64,000 bases of DNA from Chitinophagaceae bacterium (GTDB lineage: Bacteria > Bacteroidota > Bacteroidia > Chitinophagales > Chitinophagaceae), in the NCBI GenBank assembly GCA_028288585.1, contig JAQBNL010000069.1:30948-94947 (forward strand), given 5' to 3'. The notes below the pieces were generated by a model that searched no databases, was not told the origin of the DNA, and was given only the letters and a program-made list of their open reading frames with translations. A program made the translations under genes and the position numbers. Shown here piece by piece: positions 27,293 through 37,121 of this stretch (positions within the stretch are counted from its first letter, which is position 1; each line of letters opens with the position of its first letter).

Positions 27293-28108
27293 ATGTCAGT
27301 TAATAAAGAAGTAAAAAAAATTACAACCAACACGTTGTTGAAAATGAAAACGGCAGGAGAAAAGATCTCGATGATAACTGCGTATGATTTTTCCTTTGCA
27401 AAAATTTTTGATGCTGCAGGTATTGATATAATTCTTGTAGGAGATTCGGCAAGCAATGTAATGGCAGGGCATGAAACTACTTTGCCAATTACTTTAGATC
27501 AAATGATCTACCATGCTTCATCAGTTGTACGTGGTGTTGACAGGTGCCTTGTAATTGTTGATTTGCCGTTTGGTGCATACCAGGGAAACTCGAAAGAAGC
27601 ATTAAATTCCACCATAAGAATTATGAAAGAAACCGGCGCCCATGCAATAAAACTGGAAGGCGGAGAAGAAGTACTTGAATCAGTAAAACGTATTATCAGT
27701 GCAGGTGTGCCGGTTATGGGCCACCTTGGGTTAACACCACAGTCTATTTACAAATTCGGCACTTATACAGTAAGGGCAAAGGAAGAAGCAGAAGCAGATA
27801 AATTGAAGAAAGATGCTTTGCTGTTGCAGGAAGCCGGGTGCTTTGCAATTGTGTTAGAAAAAATTCCTGCTTCACTTGCAAAAAAAGTTACGGAAAGTAT
27901 AAGCATACCAACTATAGGCATTGGAGCAGGAAAATACTGTGATGGCCAGGTTTTGGTTATGCATGATATGCTTGGTATAAATACAGAGTTTAAACCCCGG
28001 TTTCTGCGCCAATATCTTAATATGGCCCAGCAGGTTACCGGCGCAGTTCAAAACTATATTAAAGATGTAAAGAGTAAAGATTTCCCTAACGAGAATGAAC
28101 AATACTAA
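27293..28108 (+). CDS. panB: 3-methyl-2-oxobutanoate hydroxymethyltransferase
   Basis: A 271-residue PanB, which adds a hydroxymethyl group from methylene-THF to ketoisovalerate to form ketopantoate. '[19 protein letters not shown]', '[17 protein letters not shown]' (metal-binding Asp) and 'IKLEGGEEV' are classic motifs, and '[22 protein letters not shown]' completes the barrel. Length is normal. It lies 4.7 kb from panC rather than beside it. Confidence 0.97.
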   Translation: MSVNKEVKKITTNTLLKMKTAGEKISMITAYDFSFAKIFDAAGIDIILVGDSASNVMAGHETTLPITLDQMIYHASSVVRGVDRCLVIVDLPFGAYQGNSKEALNSTIRIMKETGAHAIKLEGGEEVLESVKRIISAGVPVMGHLGLTPQSIYKFGTYTVRAKEEAEADKLKKDALLLQEAGCFAIVLEKIPASLAKKVTESISIPTIGIGAGKYCDGQVLVMHDMLGINTEFKPRFLRQYLNMAQQVTGAVQNYIKDVKSKDFPNENEQY

Positions 28109-28165
28109 AAAGTTCCAGAAGCTCCGGTAGTTTCAAACGTTTATATCTTTACAAAAATTTACCAG

Positions 28166-29689
28166 ATGGATTTTCTTTCCCAATTAAAAATCGCTCACGA
28201 TAATAAAGGTGTATTTACAGGTACAACATGGTTGTCTTCCAAAGGTGGAAATCTGGAATCATATTCTCCTGTTGATGGAAAATTAATTGCAACCGTAAAT
28301 ACAGTTGATAAAGAAAGCTACGAAACTGTTATACAAAAAGCACAGGAAGCATTTTTACGCTGGCGGTTATGGCCTGCACCCAAACGCGGAGATATTGTAC
28401 GACAAATTGGTGATGCTCTCAGAGAAAATAAAATGCCATTGGGCAAATTGGTTAGCTATGAAATGGGAAAGAGTTTACAGGAAGGTTTAGGAGAGGTTCA
28501 GGAGATGATAGATATATGTGATTTTGCGGTTGGCTTATCCCGCCAATTGTATGGCTTAACAATGCATAGCGAGCGGCCGGGCCACAGGATGTATGAACAG
28601 TATCATCCTCTGGGAATTGTAGGAATTATTTCTGCATTCAACTTTCCCGTTGCCGTGTGGAGCTGGAACAGTATGCTGTCATGGGTTAGCGGTGATGTAT
28701 GTATATGGAAGCCTTCTGAAAAAACGCCTTTATGTGCTGTTGCATGTATGAATATTGTCTCTTCAGTATTTGAAAAAAATGAAGTTCCTGAAGGCGTAAA
28801 TAATTTAATTATCGGCGGGCGGGAAGTTGGCGAATGGATAAGCAATGATAAAAGAATAGCATTGATCTCTGCAACAGGATCAACAAAAATGGGTAAAGCA
28901 GTTGGCGCTGCGGTTGCAGCAAGGCTGGGAAGAAGCTTATTGGAATTAGGAGGAAATAATGCCATCATAATTTCTAAAGAAGCTGATCTGGATATGGCAT
29001 TAATTGGTAGTTTATTTGGTGCCGCCGGAACAGCCGGGCAAAGATGTACAACAACCCGCCGTTTAATAGTTCATGAAGATGTGTATCACATCTTTAAAGA
29101 AAACTTAGTGAATGCTTATCACCAGTTAAAAATCGGGGACCCTTTAATGGAAGATAACCATGTAGGCCCATTGATTGATAAAGATGCTGTAAAAATGTAT
29201 GTAGATGCAATTGGAAAATGTAAACAAGAGGGAGGAAATTTTGTTGTGGAAGGAGGAGTGCTAACAGGAGACGGCTACGAGAGCGGATGCTATGTAAAGC
29301 CCTGCATTGCCGAAGTGGAAAATCATTTTTCAATTGTTCAGCATGAAACCTTTGCTCCCATTCTTTATCTTATAAAGTATAAAACTTTAGAGCAGGCAAT
29401 TGCTATACAAAATAATGTTCCACAGGGATTATCCAGTTCAATTTTTACTTTGAACATGAAAGAGTCAGAACAATTTCTTTCAGCAGCAGGCAGCGATTGT
29501 GGCATTGCAAATGTTAATATCGGGACTTCCGGCGCTGAAATTGGTGGCGCTTTCGGCGGAGAAAAAGAAACAGGTGGCGGACGTGAAAGTGGAAGCGATG
29601 CATGGAAAGTATATATGCGCAGGCAAACAAATACAATAAATTATACCGATAAACTCCCGCTTGCGCAGGGTATAAAATTTACTGTCTGA
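28166..29689 (+). CDS. Antiquitin-like (ALDH7) aldehyde dehydrogenase
   Basis: A 507-residue NAD(P)-dependent aldehyde dehydrogenase most like ALDH7A1 / alpha-aminoadipic semialdehyde dehydrogenase of lysine catabolism. Visible residues are Cys294 in 'AGQRCTTTRR' (nucleophile), Glu260 in 'LLELGGNN' (general base), and 'ISAFNFPVAVWSWN' (about 155-168), the antiquitin version of the 'PWNFP' motif. 'GGAFGGEKETGGGRESGSDAWK' region near the C-terminus is also ALDH7-like. No other lysine catabolism gene is nearby, so the physiological aldehyde is uncertain; fatty aldehydes are not the usual substrate of this subfamily. Confidence 0.9.
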   Translation: MDFLSQLKIAHDNKGVFTGTTWLSSKGGNLESYSPVDGKLIATVNTVDKESYETVIQKAQEAFLRWRLWPAPKRGDIVRQIGDALRENKMPLGKLVSYEMGKSLQEGLGEVQEMIDICDFAVGLSRQLYGLTMHSERPGHRMYEQYHPLGIVGIISAFNFPVAVWSWNSMLSWVSGDVCIWKPSEKTPLCAVACMNIVSSVFEKNEVPEGVNNLIIGGREVGEWISNDKRIALISATGSTKMGKAVGAAVAARLGRSLLELGGNNAIIISKEADLDMALIGSLFGAAGTAGQRCTTTRRLIVHEDVYHIFKENLVNAYHQLKIGDPLMEDNHVGPLIDKDAVKMYVDAIGKCKQEGGNFVVEGGVLTGDGYESGCYVKPCIAEVENHFSIVQHETFAPILYLIKYKTLEQAIAIQNNVPQGLSSSIFTLNMKESEQFLSAAGSDCGIANVNIGTSGAEIGGAFGGEKETGGGRESGSDAWKVYMRRQTNTINYTDKLPLAQGIKFTV

Positions 29690-29796
29690 TAACATCACTC
29701 ATTTCAAAAACAACGTTCTAAAATTTTGGTAATGTTTATGAATGGTAGCTTTTTTGCTATTATTTTTTGAAATATTTACAATAAAAAAAATATCAA

Positions 29797-31506
29797 ATGA
29801 TTAAATCCGTAAAACACACTTTACTCTCCTTCCTGGTTATTATATCAATTTCCCAGGTTTCTTTTGCACAGGGAAATGCAAAAAAAGATGTTCCAAAAAG
29901 CTGGTACCAGCTTGATAAAATACAAAGCAATTATTATGGTATTAGCCTTGATAAGGCTTACCAATTTGTAAAAGATAAAAAAAGCAGACAGGTAGTAGTG
30001 GCTGTGCTTGACAATGGGGTTGACACTTTACATGAAGATCTCAAAAATATTCTATGGCATAATCCTAAAGAAATTCCGGGTAATGGTATTGATGATGATC
30101 ATAACGGATATGTGGATGATATTTATGGATGGAATTTTATTGGTGGCAAAGATGGCAGGAATGTGCATGAGGATACGGATGAAGGCGTTCGGGTTTATCA
30201 TAAACTTAAGGCTAAGTATGGGAACGTGGTGCCCGACCCTTCAAAAGCTAAAACACCTGAAGAAAAGGCTGAAATAGAAATGTATAAAAAGGTAAAAGAA
30301 AAAATAGAAAATGCAGTTGATCCTGCTGATATACTTTTTATAAAAAGAATTTTACCCTCTTTAAAAAAGGGCGACTCAATTATTGCTAAGGAACTGAATA
30401 AAAGTATATATACATGCGATGACCTTAATAACTACTTCCCGGCGGACATATATGCATCGTATACAAAATCGATTCATTTAAGCACATGTAAAATGAATAA
30501 CAATAATAATGGCATTACTAATAAAGAAGTAATTGAACTTTATGAAAAGGAAATTAAAAAAGCTGAGGCTATAGATAATCCTCCAAAAGATTTTCGCGGC
30601 GAAATTGTAAAAGACGATGAATCAAATATAAACGACAAATATTATGGGAATAACGATGTGATGGCAGGCACGCCTTCTCACGGCACGCACACTTCAGGGA
30701 TAATTGGGGCATCCAGGAATAATGGAAAAGGGATGGATGGAATAGCTGATAATGTAAAAATTATGATGGTACGTATGCTGGGAGATGCTGATGAACATGA
30801 TAAAGATATTGCTTTGGCTATTCGTTATGCAGTAGATAATGGTGCACAAATAATTAGTATGAGCTTTGGGAAATATTTTTCACCGCAAAAAAAATGGGTA
30901 GACCAAGCTGTTAAATACGCTGAAAGTAAAGGTGTTTTATTGGTGCATTCTGCAGGAAATGATCATACTAATAATGATACTGCTGAAACGTTTCCCAATG
31001 CTAAATTCATAAACGGAGGCGAGGCTGGTACATTTATCTCAGTAGGCGCCAGCAGCGATCCAAAAATTCCGCAAACAAACAGTTCCGGCGAAGAAGTTAA
31101 AGATTACGTTGCTGTATTTTCAAACTATGGTAAAAAAGAGGTTGATGTATTTGCCCCCGGTGTAGATATTTATTCTACTACTCCCGGGAATAATTATACC
31201 AGCTATGATGGCACCAGTATGGCAGGCCCTGTAGTAGCCGGCATTGCAGCGTTTTTGCTTGAATACTATCCCGACCTTAGTGCAAAACAGCTAAAATATG
31301 TAATAGAAAAATCTGCTGTGCAGCTTAAGCAACCGGTAAAGCTTCCCGGTACAGATAAGGATGTAGCGCTTTCCGATATTTCAAAAACAGGAGGATTTGT
31401 AAATGCGTATGAAGCTGTAAAACTTGCTGCCACACTTAAAGGAGAAAGGAATAATAAACAGCCAATTATTATAAACTCAAAAATTGTAAATAAGAAAAAA
31501 GGATAA
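29797..31506 (+). CDS. Secreted S8 family subtilisin-like serine peptidase
   Basis: A 569-residue subtilase with a signal peptide (1-25, ending SFAQ). The catalytic triad is Asp72 ('VAVLDNGVD'), His295 ('SHGTHTSG') and Ser474 ('GTSMAGP'), and the oxyanion Asn is in 'SAGNDH' (Asn388). The 220 residues between Asp and His include an unusually long, Lys/Glu-rich insertion (about 130-280) not found in subtilisin, typical of a Bacteroidota subgroup. There is no propeptide of normal size and no type IX sorting domain, so it is probably periplasmic. Confidence 0.93.
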   Translation: MIKSVKHTLLSFLVIISISQVSFAQGNAKKDVPKSWYQLDKIQSNYYGISLDKAYQFVKDKKSRQVVVAVLDNGVDTLHEDLKNILWHNPKEIPGNGIDDDHNGYVDDIYGWNFIGGKDGRNVHEDTDEGVRVYHKLKAKYGNVVPDPSKAKTPEEKAEIEMYKKVKEKIENAVDPADILFIKRILPSLKKGDSIIAKELNKSIYTCDDLNNYFPADIYASYTKSIHLSTCKMNNNNNGITNKEVIELYEKEIKKAEAIDNPPKDFRGEIVKDDESNINDKYYGNNDVMAGTPSHGTHTSGIIGASRNNGKGMDGIADNVKIMMVRMLGDADEHDKDIALAIRYAVDNGAQIISMSFGKYFSPQKKWVDQAVKYAESKGVLLVHSAGNDHTNNDTAETFPNAKFINGGEAGTFISVGASSDPKIPQTNSSGEEVKDYVAVFSNYGKKEVDVFAPGVDIYSTTPGNNYTSYDGTSMAGPVVAGIAAFLLEYYPDLSAKQLKYVIEKSAVQLKQPVKLPGTDKDVALSDISKTGGFVNAYEAVKLAATLKGERNNKQPIIINSKIVNKKKG

Positions 31507-31562
31507 CAACATGAGCTGTGAATGGTGAATATAAGTAGCTTTACAACTCACAACTAACTATC

Positions 31563-32072
31563 ATGTCCAAACCTTTAACTACAGATTATCCCGCATATTT
31601 TGGCCAATATATAAGTCAGGTTAATGAGGATGATCTAAACGAAGCATTTGAAAATCAATTGCCAAAACTCCAGGAGTTACTGCAATCTATTAATGAAAAC
31701 AAAGCAGACTTTGCGTATGCCCCGGGCAAATGGACATTAAAGGAATTGCTGCAACATATTATAGATGCAGAAAGAATATTTAATTACAGGGCGTTGGCCT
31801 TTGCAAGAAAAGAAACTACCTCTCTCCCCTCTTTTGATGAGAATTTGTATGCCAATAACTCCAATGCGAATGCAAGAAGCTGGAAAGATTTAAGCGCTGA
31901 ACTTCTTAATCTAAGAAGATCTACTGAAGATCTGTATAAAAGCTTTTCCGATGCTATGCTGGAGCAAAAAGGAATTGCAAATAATAACAGCACCTCAGTT
32001 CTTAGTCTTGGTTTTATAACAATTGGGCATGTTACACATCATATAAAAGTTGTGAAAGAAAAATACCTGTAA
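31563..32072 (+). CDS. DinB-family putative metal-dependent protein
   Basis: A 169-residue DinB-like four-helix bundle. The presumed metal-binding histidines are in 'LKELLQHIIDAERIF' (His about 62) and 'TIGHVTHHIKVVKEKY' near the C-terminus. The Trp in 'PGKWTLKEL' is typical. Family members include thiol transferases and DNA-damage-induced proteins; no function can be assigned. It follows the subtilase gene after a 56-bp gap with short GTGAAT-type repeats. Confidence 0.87.
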   Translation: MSKPLTTDYPAYFGQYISQVNEDDLNEAFENQLPKLQELLQSINENKADFAYAPGKWTLKELLQHIIDAERIFNYRALAFARKETTSLPSFDENLYANNSNANARSWKDLSAELLNLRRSTEDLYKSFSDAMLEQKGIANNNSTSVLSLGFITIGHVTHHIKVVKEKYL

Positions 32073-32096
32073 CAACAAATAGTTATACTATTCCGG

Positions 32097-32471
32097 CTAA
32101 GCTAATCCTGCTGTTTGAGATAAAACAGAGTGCATCTTGGTAATAAGATCATTTACTTCAAAGGGCTTTGCAATAAAATCATCAGCTCCATATTCATAAA
32201 TAACCCGTTCTGCTATACTTGGGTAGGCTGAAAATATTAAAACAGGAATGTGTTTGGTATGCGGCATTGATTTTAATTGCTTACAGATATCCAGCCCGTC
32301 AATGCCATTTAAAAAAACATCCAGTAAAATTAATTGAGGCTGAAAGCCTTCAATCTTATTTAAAGCATCTTCCCAGTTAGTATGAGCAGCAACTTCAAAC
32401 CCTTTTTTTGCAAGTAATGCTTCCGTTACTTCCAGCAGATCGGTATCATCATCAATCATAAGGATTTTCAT
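32097..32471 (-). CDS. Orphan single-domain response regulator
   Basis: A 124-residue receiver (CheY-like) with no output domain. Acidic residues 'DDDTD' at 7-11, phospho-acceptor Asp about 52 in 'LILLDVFLNG', and a Lys in 'IAKPFEV' (about 102) are present. There is no histidine kinase beside it. Such proteins relay phosphate or bind a partner. About 280 bp of gene-free, AT-rich sequence separates its divergent start from the ice-binding protein gene. Confidence 0.9.
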   Translation of the reverse strand: MKILMIDDDTDLLEVTEALLAKKGFEVAAHTNWEDALNKIEGFQPQLILLDVFLNGIDGLDICKQLKSMPHTKHIPVLIFSAYPSIAERVIYEYGADDFIAKPFEVNDLITKMHSVLSQTAGLA

Positions 32472-32753
32472 ACTTTATGTTTTAGCAATCAGGGAAAGTA
32501 AATTTAAGATTAAATAATCGATCCTGAAAAAAAATGACCATTATCTAAAAGTTATCATTTTATACATTTTTGCTGAGGGTATATTATTCAAAAAAATTGC
32601 CTGGGAGATTGGCAATGAAATTTCATCTGTAGGAAAATTACTATACCCAATTGAGCAGGTTTCCTAAAGAAATAAAATTTTCAACACCCTACTTTTATGC
32701 TGAAGATATGCTCAAATTAATAGTATATTTTTTTACAACTTAAATCCTTATCT

Positions 32754-34637
32754 ATGAAAAAACAGCTACAAAGTATTATAACAGCCCTGAGTTTTTTATT
32801 TTTCCCGGCTACAAATTTTGCACAGGCTCCCAACTTAGGTACTGCCGCTAATTTTGTTCTCTTCTCTTCTACCGGTGCTGTTGGCAACACAGGCATTTCT
32901 CAACTTACAGGAAATATAGGCACTAACAGCGGTGCCATTACAGGCTTTGGTAATGTAAATGGCGTGATGCATACGCCTGATGGTGCCACTGCACAATGTG
33001 CAACAGATGTGCTGGCAGCCTATACTCAACTCAACACCACCGCATCAACTTCAGTACATGGGCCAGTACTTGGAAACGGGGAAACGCTTTTTGCAGGCGT
33101 GTATTCGATGTCAGCCGCTGCATCAGTGAACGGTGTGCTTACCCTGGATGCACAGAATAATGCTAATGCTGTATTTATTTTTAAAACAGGGGGAGCCCTT
33201 ACCACAGCGGCTTCTGCAACAGTAAATCTTATCAACGGTGCATTGGCATGTAAGGTATTCTGGATAGCAGAAGGTGCAATATCTATGGCTGCATTAACTA
33301 CGATGAGAGGAACCCTTATTGCAAATAACGGAGCACTCGACATGGGTGATGGCGGCTTACTGGAAGGAAGAGCATTTTCTACAGCAGGCGCTGTTAGTGT
33401 TTATGGAACACTCGCCTATATTCCCATAGGTTGCGGCAGTCCTCTACTAACAGGACCCCCAGCCCCTAACCTTGCTTCCACAACATGCTATACAATATTT
33501 TCAGGAAATGGATTGGTTACAAACACAGGTATAACAAATGTTACGGGTGACGTTGGAACTAATGCCGGTTCAACTACCGGTTACGATCCTTTGCTTGTAA
33601 ATGGCAGTATTCATCCCATTCCTGATGGCTCTACGGCAACATGTGCAGCAGACCTTCTTACTGTCTATAGCTACCTCGATTCCCTGCCTCATGATATAGA
33701 GTTATTGTATCCTGCACAGTTTGGGAACAACCTTGTTCTTACACCACATATTTATCTCATGAACGCAGCAACAGCATTTACCGGTACAGTTTACCTGAAT
33801 GCGCAGGGTAATGCCGCTGCTATATTTGTTATTAAGATAAATGGCGCTCTTACAACAAGCACTTTCTCAAAAGTTAAACTTATCAACGGGGCGCAGGCAG
33901 CCAATGTATTTTGGAAAGTTGAAGGCGCAGTAACCATAAATGATAACTCTGTTTTTAACGGAACTATTGTTGCCAATAACGGGGCCATCAATTTAAATAC
34001 CGCGGATTCACTTAACGGAAAAGCGTTTACAACCAATGGCGCTGTAACCAGTAATGCCATAGTTGCCACTGCACCTTCCGGCAGTTGCTTCCTGCTTCCA
34101 GTTAGCTGGCTTTACTTCCAGGGTAAGCCGCTGCAAAAAAATGTATTGCTTGAATGGGCTACCACCAATGAAATAAATAGCGGTTTCTTCACTATTGAAA
34201 AAAGAAGGGGTCAAACATTTGAAACATTAACATCTGTAAATACAAACCCAGGAAATGGAAATGCACAACAACATTATTCCTTTACAGATCGCCAACCATA
34301 TAGTATTAACTATTACCGCATTTCACAAACCGATAAGGATGGTAAAAAAAGTTACTTCCGTACCATACAGGTAAAGATGGATATAAACCCGGGATTAAAA
34401 GTGCTGCACTATGTTCAGGGAAATTATATTTATGTTCAAACTTCGGATGCATTACCCGCCAATGGTTCTATTGAACTGTATAGTATGGACGGTAAAAGAA
34501 TGTCTTCTCAAAACGTAATGCTTACCAAAGAAATAAGCACTTATAAAATAGAAAAGCCATTGCACAAAGGTGTATACCTGTTTAATATAGCAAGCTACAG
34601 GGAAACAATCTATAATGGAAAAGTTGTAGTGCTATAA
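32754..34637 (+). CDS. Two-domain DUF3494 ice-binding-like protein with C-terminal sorting domain
   Basis: A 627-residue secreted protein. After a signal peptide (1-24) come two tandem DUF3494 ice-binding-like domains, at about 25-230 and 232-450. Each begins 'APNL', continues with 'xxFxxFSxxGxVxNTGI' and 'GxxGTNxGxxTGY/F', and carries the beta-solenoid repeats such as 'INGALxxxVFWxxEGAxxxxxxxxxxGTxxANNGA'. A fibronectin-like segment ('LPVSWLYFQGKPLQKNVLLE' region) and a 70-residue domain ending in 'GKVVVL' look like a type IX secretion C-terminal domain. Ice binding is known for some DUF3494 proteins; others are adhesins, so ice activity is inference. Confidence 0.88.
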   Translation: MKKQLQSIITALSFLFFPATNFAQAPNLGTAANFVLFSSTGAVGNTGISQLTGNIGTNSGAITGFGNVNGVMHTPDGATAQCATDVLAAYTQLNTTASTSVHGPVLGNGETLFAGVYSMSAAASVNGVLTLDAQNNANAVFIFKTGGALTTAASATVNLINGALACKVFWIAEGAISMAALTTMRGTLIANNGALDMGDGGLLEGRAFSTAGAVSVYGTLAYIPIGCGSPLLTGPPAPNLASTTCYTIFSGNGLVTNTGITNVTGDVGTNAGSTTGYDPLLVNGSIHPIPDGSTATCAADLLTVYSYLDSLPHDIELLYPAQFGNNLVLTPHIYLMNAATAFTGTVYLNAQGNAAAIFVIKINGALTTSTFSKVKLINGAQAANVFWKVEGAVTINDNSVFNGTIVANNGAINLNTADSLNGKAFTTNGAVTSNAIVATAPSGSCFLLPVSWLYFQGKPLQKNVLLEWATTNEINSGFFTIEKRRGQTFETLTSVNTNPGNGNAQQHYSFTDRQPYSINYYRISQTDKDGKKSYFRTIQVKMDINPGLKVLHYVQGNYIYVQTSDALPANGSIELYSMDGKRMSSQNVMLTKEISTYKIEKPLHKGVYLFNIASYRETIYNGKVVVL

Positions 34638-34715
34638 AAATACCGGCTAAAGTTGCGACTGATTGTAAATTTTATTTTAAAAAATTATACTTATAATAAG
34701 GATGTATAAGTATTA

Positions 34716-34745
34716 CCGTTAGCGTGAAAGCGTTAGCGGTTTTTT
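34716..34745 (+). terminator. Intrinsic terminator after the ice-binding protein gene
   Basis: A 10-bp RNA stem (34716-34725 with 34730-34739), including G-U pairs, closes a GAAA tetraloop and is followed by six T residues (34740-34745). The G-U pairs exist only in plus-strand RNA, so the terminator acts in the direction of the upstream gene and not on the convergent response regulator. Confidence 0.85.
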
Positions 34746-34766
34746 ATTGGTGGTAATAATTAAGAA

Positions 34767-35405
34767 TTATGCTAAGGGAATTATGTTATACACCTTTGCC
34801 AGTGCATGTATGTCCATAATATTATTACAATGAAATTTTTCAAATATCCTGGTTTTAAATGTGCCCACCGTAGATGTTTGCAGGTTTAATGCCTGGCATA
34901 TTTCTGATGAAGATTCGCCCCTGATAAGGTGCAGAACAATTTCAAATTCGCGTGGTGATAAATTATCAAAAGGATTGCTTGATTTGTTGCCCAGAATATC
35001 TTCAGTAAAGGCATGGCTTAATCCAGGACTTATATATCTTTTGGCATTGATAACATTAACAAGCGCAGTTTTAATTTCAGTCTCATCAGATGCCTTGCTT
35101 AGATATCCTTTTGCCCCAAGCTGCAAATATTTTTTAGCATAAATTTCTTCCGCATTTATACTGCACATCAAAATGTTTGCGTTGGGTTTATACGCTATAA
35201 TATTGCTTACCAAACCAAAGGAATCAGTATCCGGCATATTTACATCTAATATAATAAGCTGGTAATCTTTCTCTTTAATTTTTTTAAATGCGGAATTCCC
35301 GTCGCATGCTTCGTCAATAACCGAATGTGCAATATAATTTTCTATTAATGTCTTTAATCCGGATCTAACTATTAAATGATCATCGGCAAGTAAAATATTT
35401 TTCAT
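34767..35405 (-). CDS. NarL/LuxR-type response regulator
   Basis: A 212-residue regulator with a receiver (1-120; 'LLADDHLIVRSGL', phospho-Asp about 54 in 'LIILDVNMPD', Lys in 'GYLSKASDE') and a GerE-type helix-turn-helix (145-208; 'LSPREFEIVLHLIRGESSSE' region, 'LQTSTVGTFKTRIFEKF'). It starts 15 bp after the stop of the histidine kinase on the same strand, forming an obvious two-component pair. Confidence 0.94.
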   Translation of the reverse strand: MKNILLADDHLIVRSGLKTLIENYIAHSVIDEACDGNSAFKKIKEKDYQLIILDVNMPDTDSFGLVSNIIAYKPNANILMCSINAEEIYAKKYLQLGAKGYLSKASDETEIKTALVNVINAKRYISPGLSHAFTEDILGNKSSNPFDNLSPREFEIVLHLIRGESSSEICQALNLQTSTVGTFKTRIFEKFHCNNIMDIHALAKVYNIIPLA

Positions 35406-35420
35406 TTTTATATTTATTTT

Positions 35421-37121
35421 TTATAAGCAGGATGGAGTATAATCGGTTATTAATAAATCTGTTTTATTAAAAGTTATAGACAATGCAGTGCCTTTGCCTT
35501 GTTCAGAATTTAAATGGAGACTGCCATTGTACAATTCGGTTCGGTTTTTAATATTAGTGATCCCAACACCCGCCTTTCTTATTGTTGTATCAAAGCCAAT
35601 ACCATCGTCAGATATAGAAATTAAAAGCTTACCATAATTATCTTCAATATTTACATAAATTTTTTTAGCCTGTGCATGTCTTAACACGTTGCCTATCTGC
35701 TCCTGAACAATTCTGAATACATTCAGCTTAAATTTATCGCTTAGTTTTTCTTCTGTAAAATCAGTTGCAGTAAATAAAATTTTTATTGGATGTACAAGCA
35801 TTATCTCTTCTGTAAGATTTTTAACAGTATCTTTTAAGCCTATCTCTTTTATTAAAGGAGTTATAAGTGTTTTAGATAATTTTCTTACTTCTTCAATTGC
35901 ACTTAATGCAAAAGCAGATGCCTTGGTTAATAATGAATCGTGATTTTTTTCATCCATTTTTGCTATATCGATATACATCCTGATTGCGCTTAAAATCTGG
36001 TTAACATTATCATGAAGTTCTCTTCCAATTTCTGACCGTTCTCTTTCCTGCGCTGCAAAAACGGCATTGGTTATTTGTTTTTGCTTTATGATTTTTTCCA
36101 TCTCTACTTTTTCTTCCAGTTCCCTTTGCCTGGTAATATCAGTATGTAATGCAAAGGATTGCTTAATACTGCCATTCTCATCAAATATTGGCTGAACCTG
36201 TATTCTTACGTATATTTTATTTCCGGATTTGGTATAATTAAGTATTTCAAAAACGAAAGTTTCTTTTTTCCTGTATTGTTCCTTTACGTAATTAAGCACT
36301 TCAACATCTGTTTCGGGGCCGGGCAAAAAATCCTTTGGATTTCTGCCTGTTACTTCATCTAATTCATAACCATACATTTTTGTAAATGCATTGTTCACCC
36401 ATACAATATTTTGATCTTTGTCCCTTATTACAACTCCATTAATGGTTTCTTTAGCAACCATTGAAAGTTTTTTCAGTTCAGCCCCGGTTTTTTTGAGTTC
36501 CTGGTTAGCAATGATTAACTCTGCCGCTTTTTTCTCTTTCTGTTCATTCTGAAAAACAAGTTCTTTGTTTGCAATGATTAGTTCTGCTGCTCTTTTCTCT
36601 TTCTCTTCGTTTTGCAAAGCAAGTTCTTGTGCCCGCATTTTTAAATTCTTATTCAGATTTGTAATAACTGTATCATTTTCTTTTAATCTGAGTTCTGCCA
36701 GTTTTCTATCAGTGATATCAATAAGTACTCCATCAAAAAACTCTTCGCCTGTTATAGCATCTTTTTGCAAAGAAATATTTTCAATAACATATAAAGGGCT
36801 GCCATCCTTGCATTTTAAAACATCTTCGTAATTACATAATTTTTTTTTACCTATTACAGTAGTAATAAAATTATTCCGATCCTCAGGTAAAAAATAAAGT
36901 TCGGCTGCATTTATCTCCAGCAACTCATTTAGCGAATCATATTTAAGCATTTTTACAAATGCATCGTTGCAATTTAATATTGCACCCTTTACTGTGGCTC
37001 TATAAATTCCGGACAGATTTTGCTCAAACAAAGTGCGGTATTTTTGTTCACTCTCTGCAAGTTCCAGCGCCGCTGTTCTTCGTTTAGTAATATTCCGTAT
37101 CGGTGAGAGTATGGTTATCAT
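35421..37121 (-). CDS. PAS-domain sensor histidine kinase, HisKA_3 type
   Basis: A 566-residue cytoplasmic kinase without membrane helices. Order: PAS (about 26-140; 'KYRTLFEQNLSGIY'), a charged coiled coil (about 145-215) with two near-identical copies of an 'EKxAAELIIANxEL' unit, PAS/PAC (about 215-335), HisKA_3 ('ERSEIGRELHDNVNQIL', phospho-His about 370) and HATPase ('SDDGIGFD'). The N-terminus begins in the sequence 'NITKRRTAALELAESEQKY', which in related kinases is the linker after an upstream PAS domain, so the frame may be cut at its 5' end. Its start codon overlaps the stop of a small upstream ORF (ATGA). Confidence 0.9.
   Translation of the reverse strand: MITILSPIRNITKRRTAALELAESEQKYRTLFEQNLSGIYRATVKGAILNCNDAFVKMLKYDSLNELLEINAAELYFLPEDRNNFITTVIGKKKLCNYEDVLKCKDGSPLYVIENISLQKDAITGEEFFDGVLIDITDRKLAELRLKENDTVITNLNKNLKMRAQELALQNEEKEKRAAELIIANKELVFQNEQKEKKAAELIIANQELKKTGAELKKLSMVAKETINGVVIRDKDQNIVWVNNAFTKMYGYELDEVTGRNPKDFLPGPETDVEVLNYVKEQYRKKETFVFEILNYTKSGNKIYVRIQVQPIFDENGSIKQSFALHTDITRQRELEEKVEMEKIIKQKQITNAVFAAQERERSEIGRELHDNVNQILSAIRMYIDIAKMDEKNHDSLLTKASAFALSAIEEVRKLSKTLITPLIKEIGLKDTVKNLTEEIMLVHPIKILFTATDFTEEKLSDKFKLNVFRIVQEQIGNVLRHAQAKKIYVNIEDNYGKLLISISDDGIGFDTTIRKAGVGITNIKNRTELYNGSLHLNSEQGKGTALSITFNKTDLLITDYTPSCL

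Noticed and set aside
36470..36660. CRISPR-like or satellite repeat
   Set aside because: The repeated unit is in frame within the kinase coiled coil and has only two copies.
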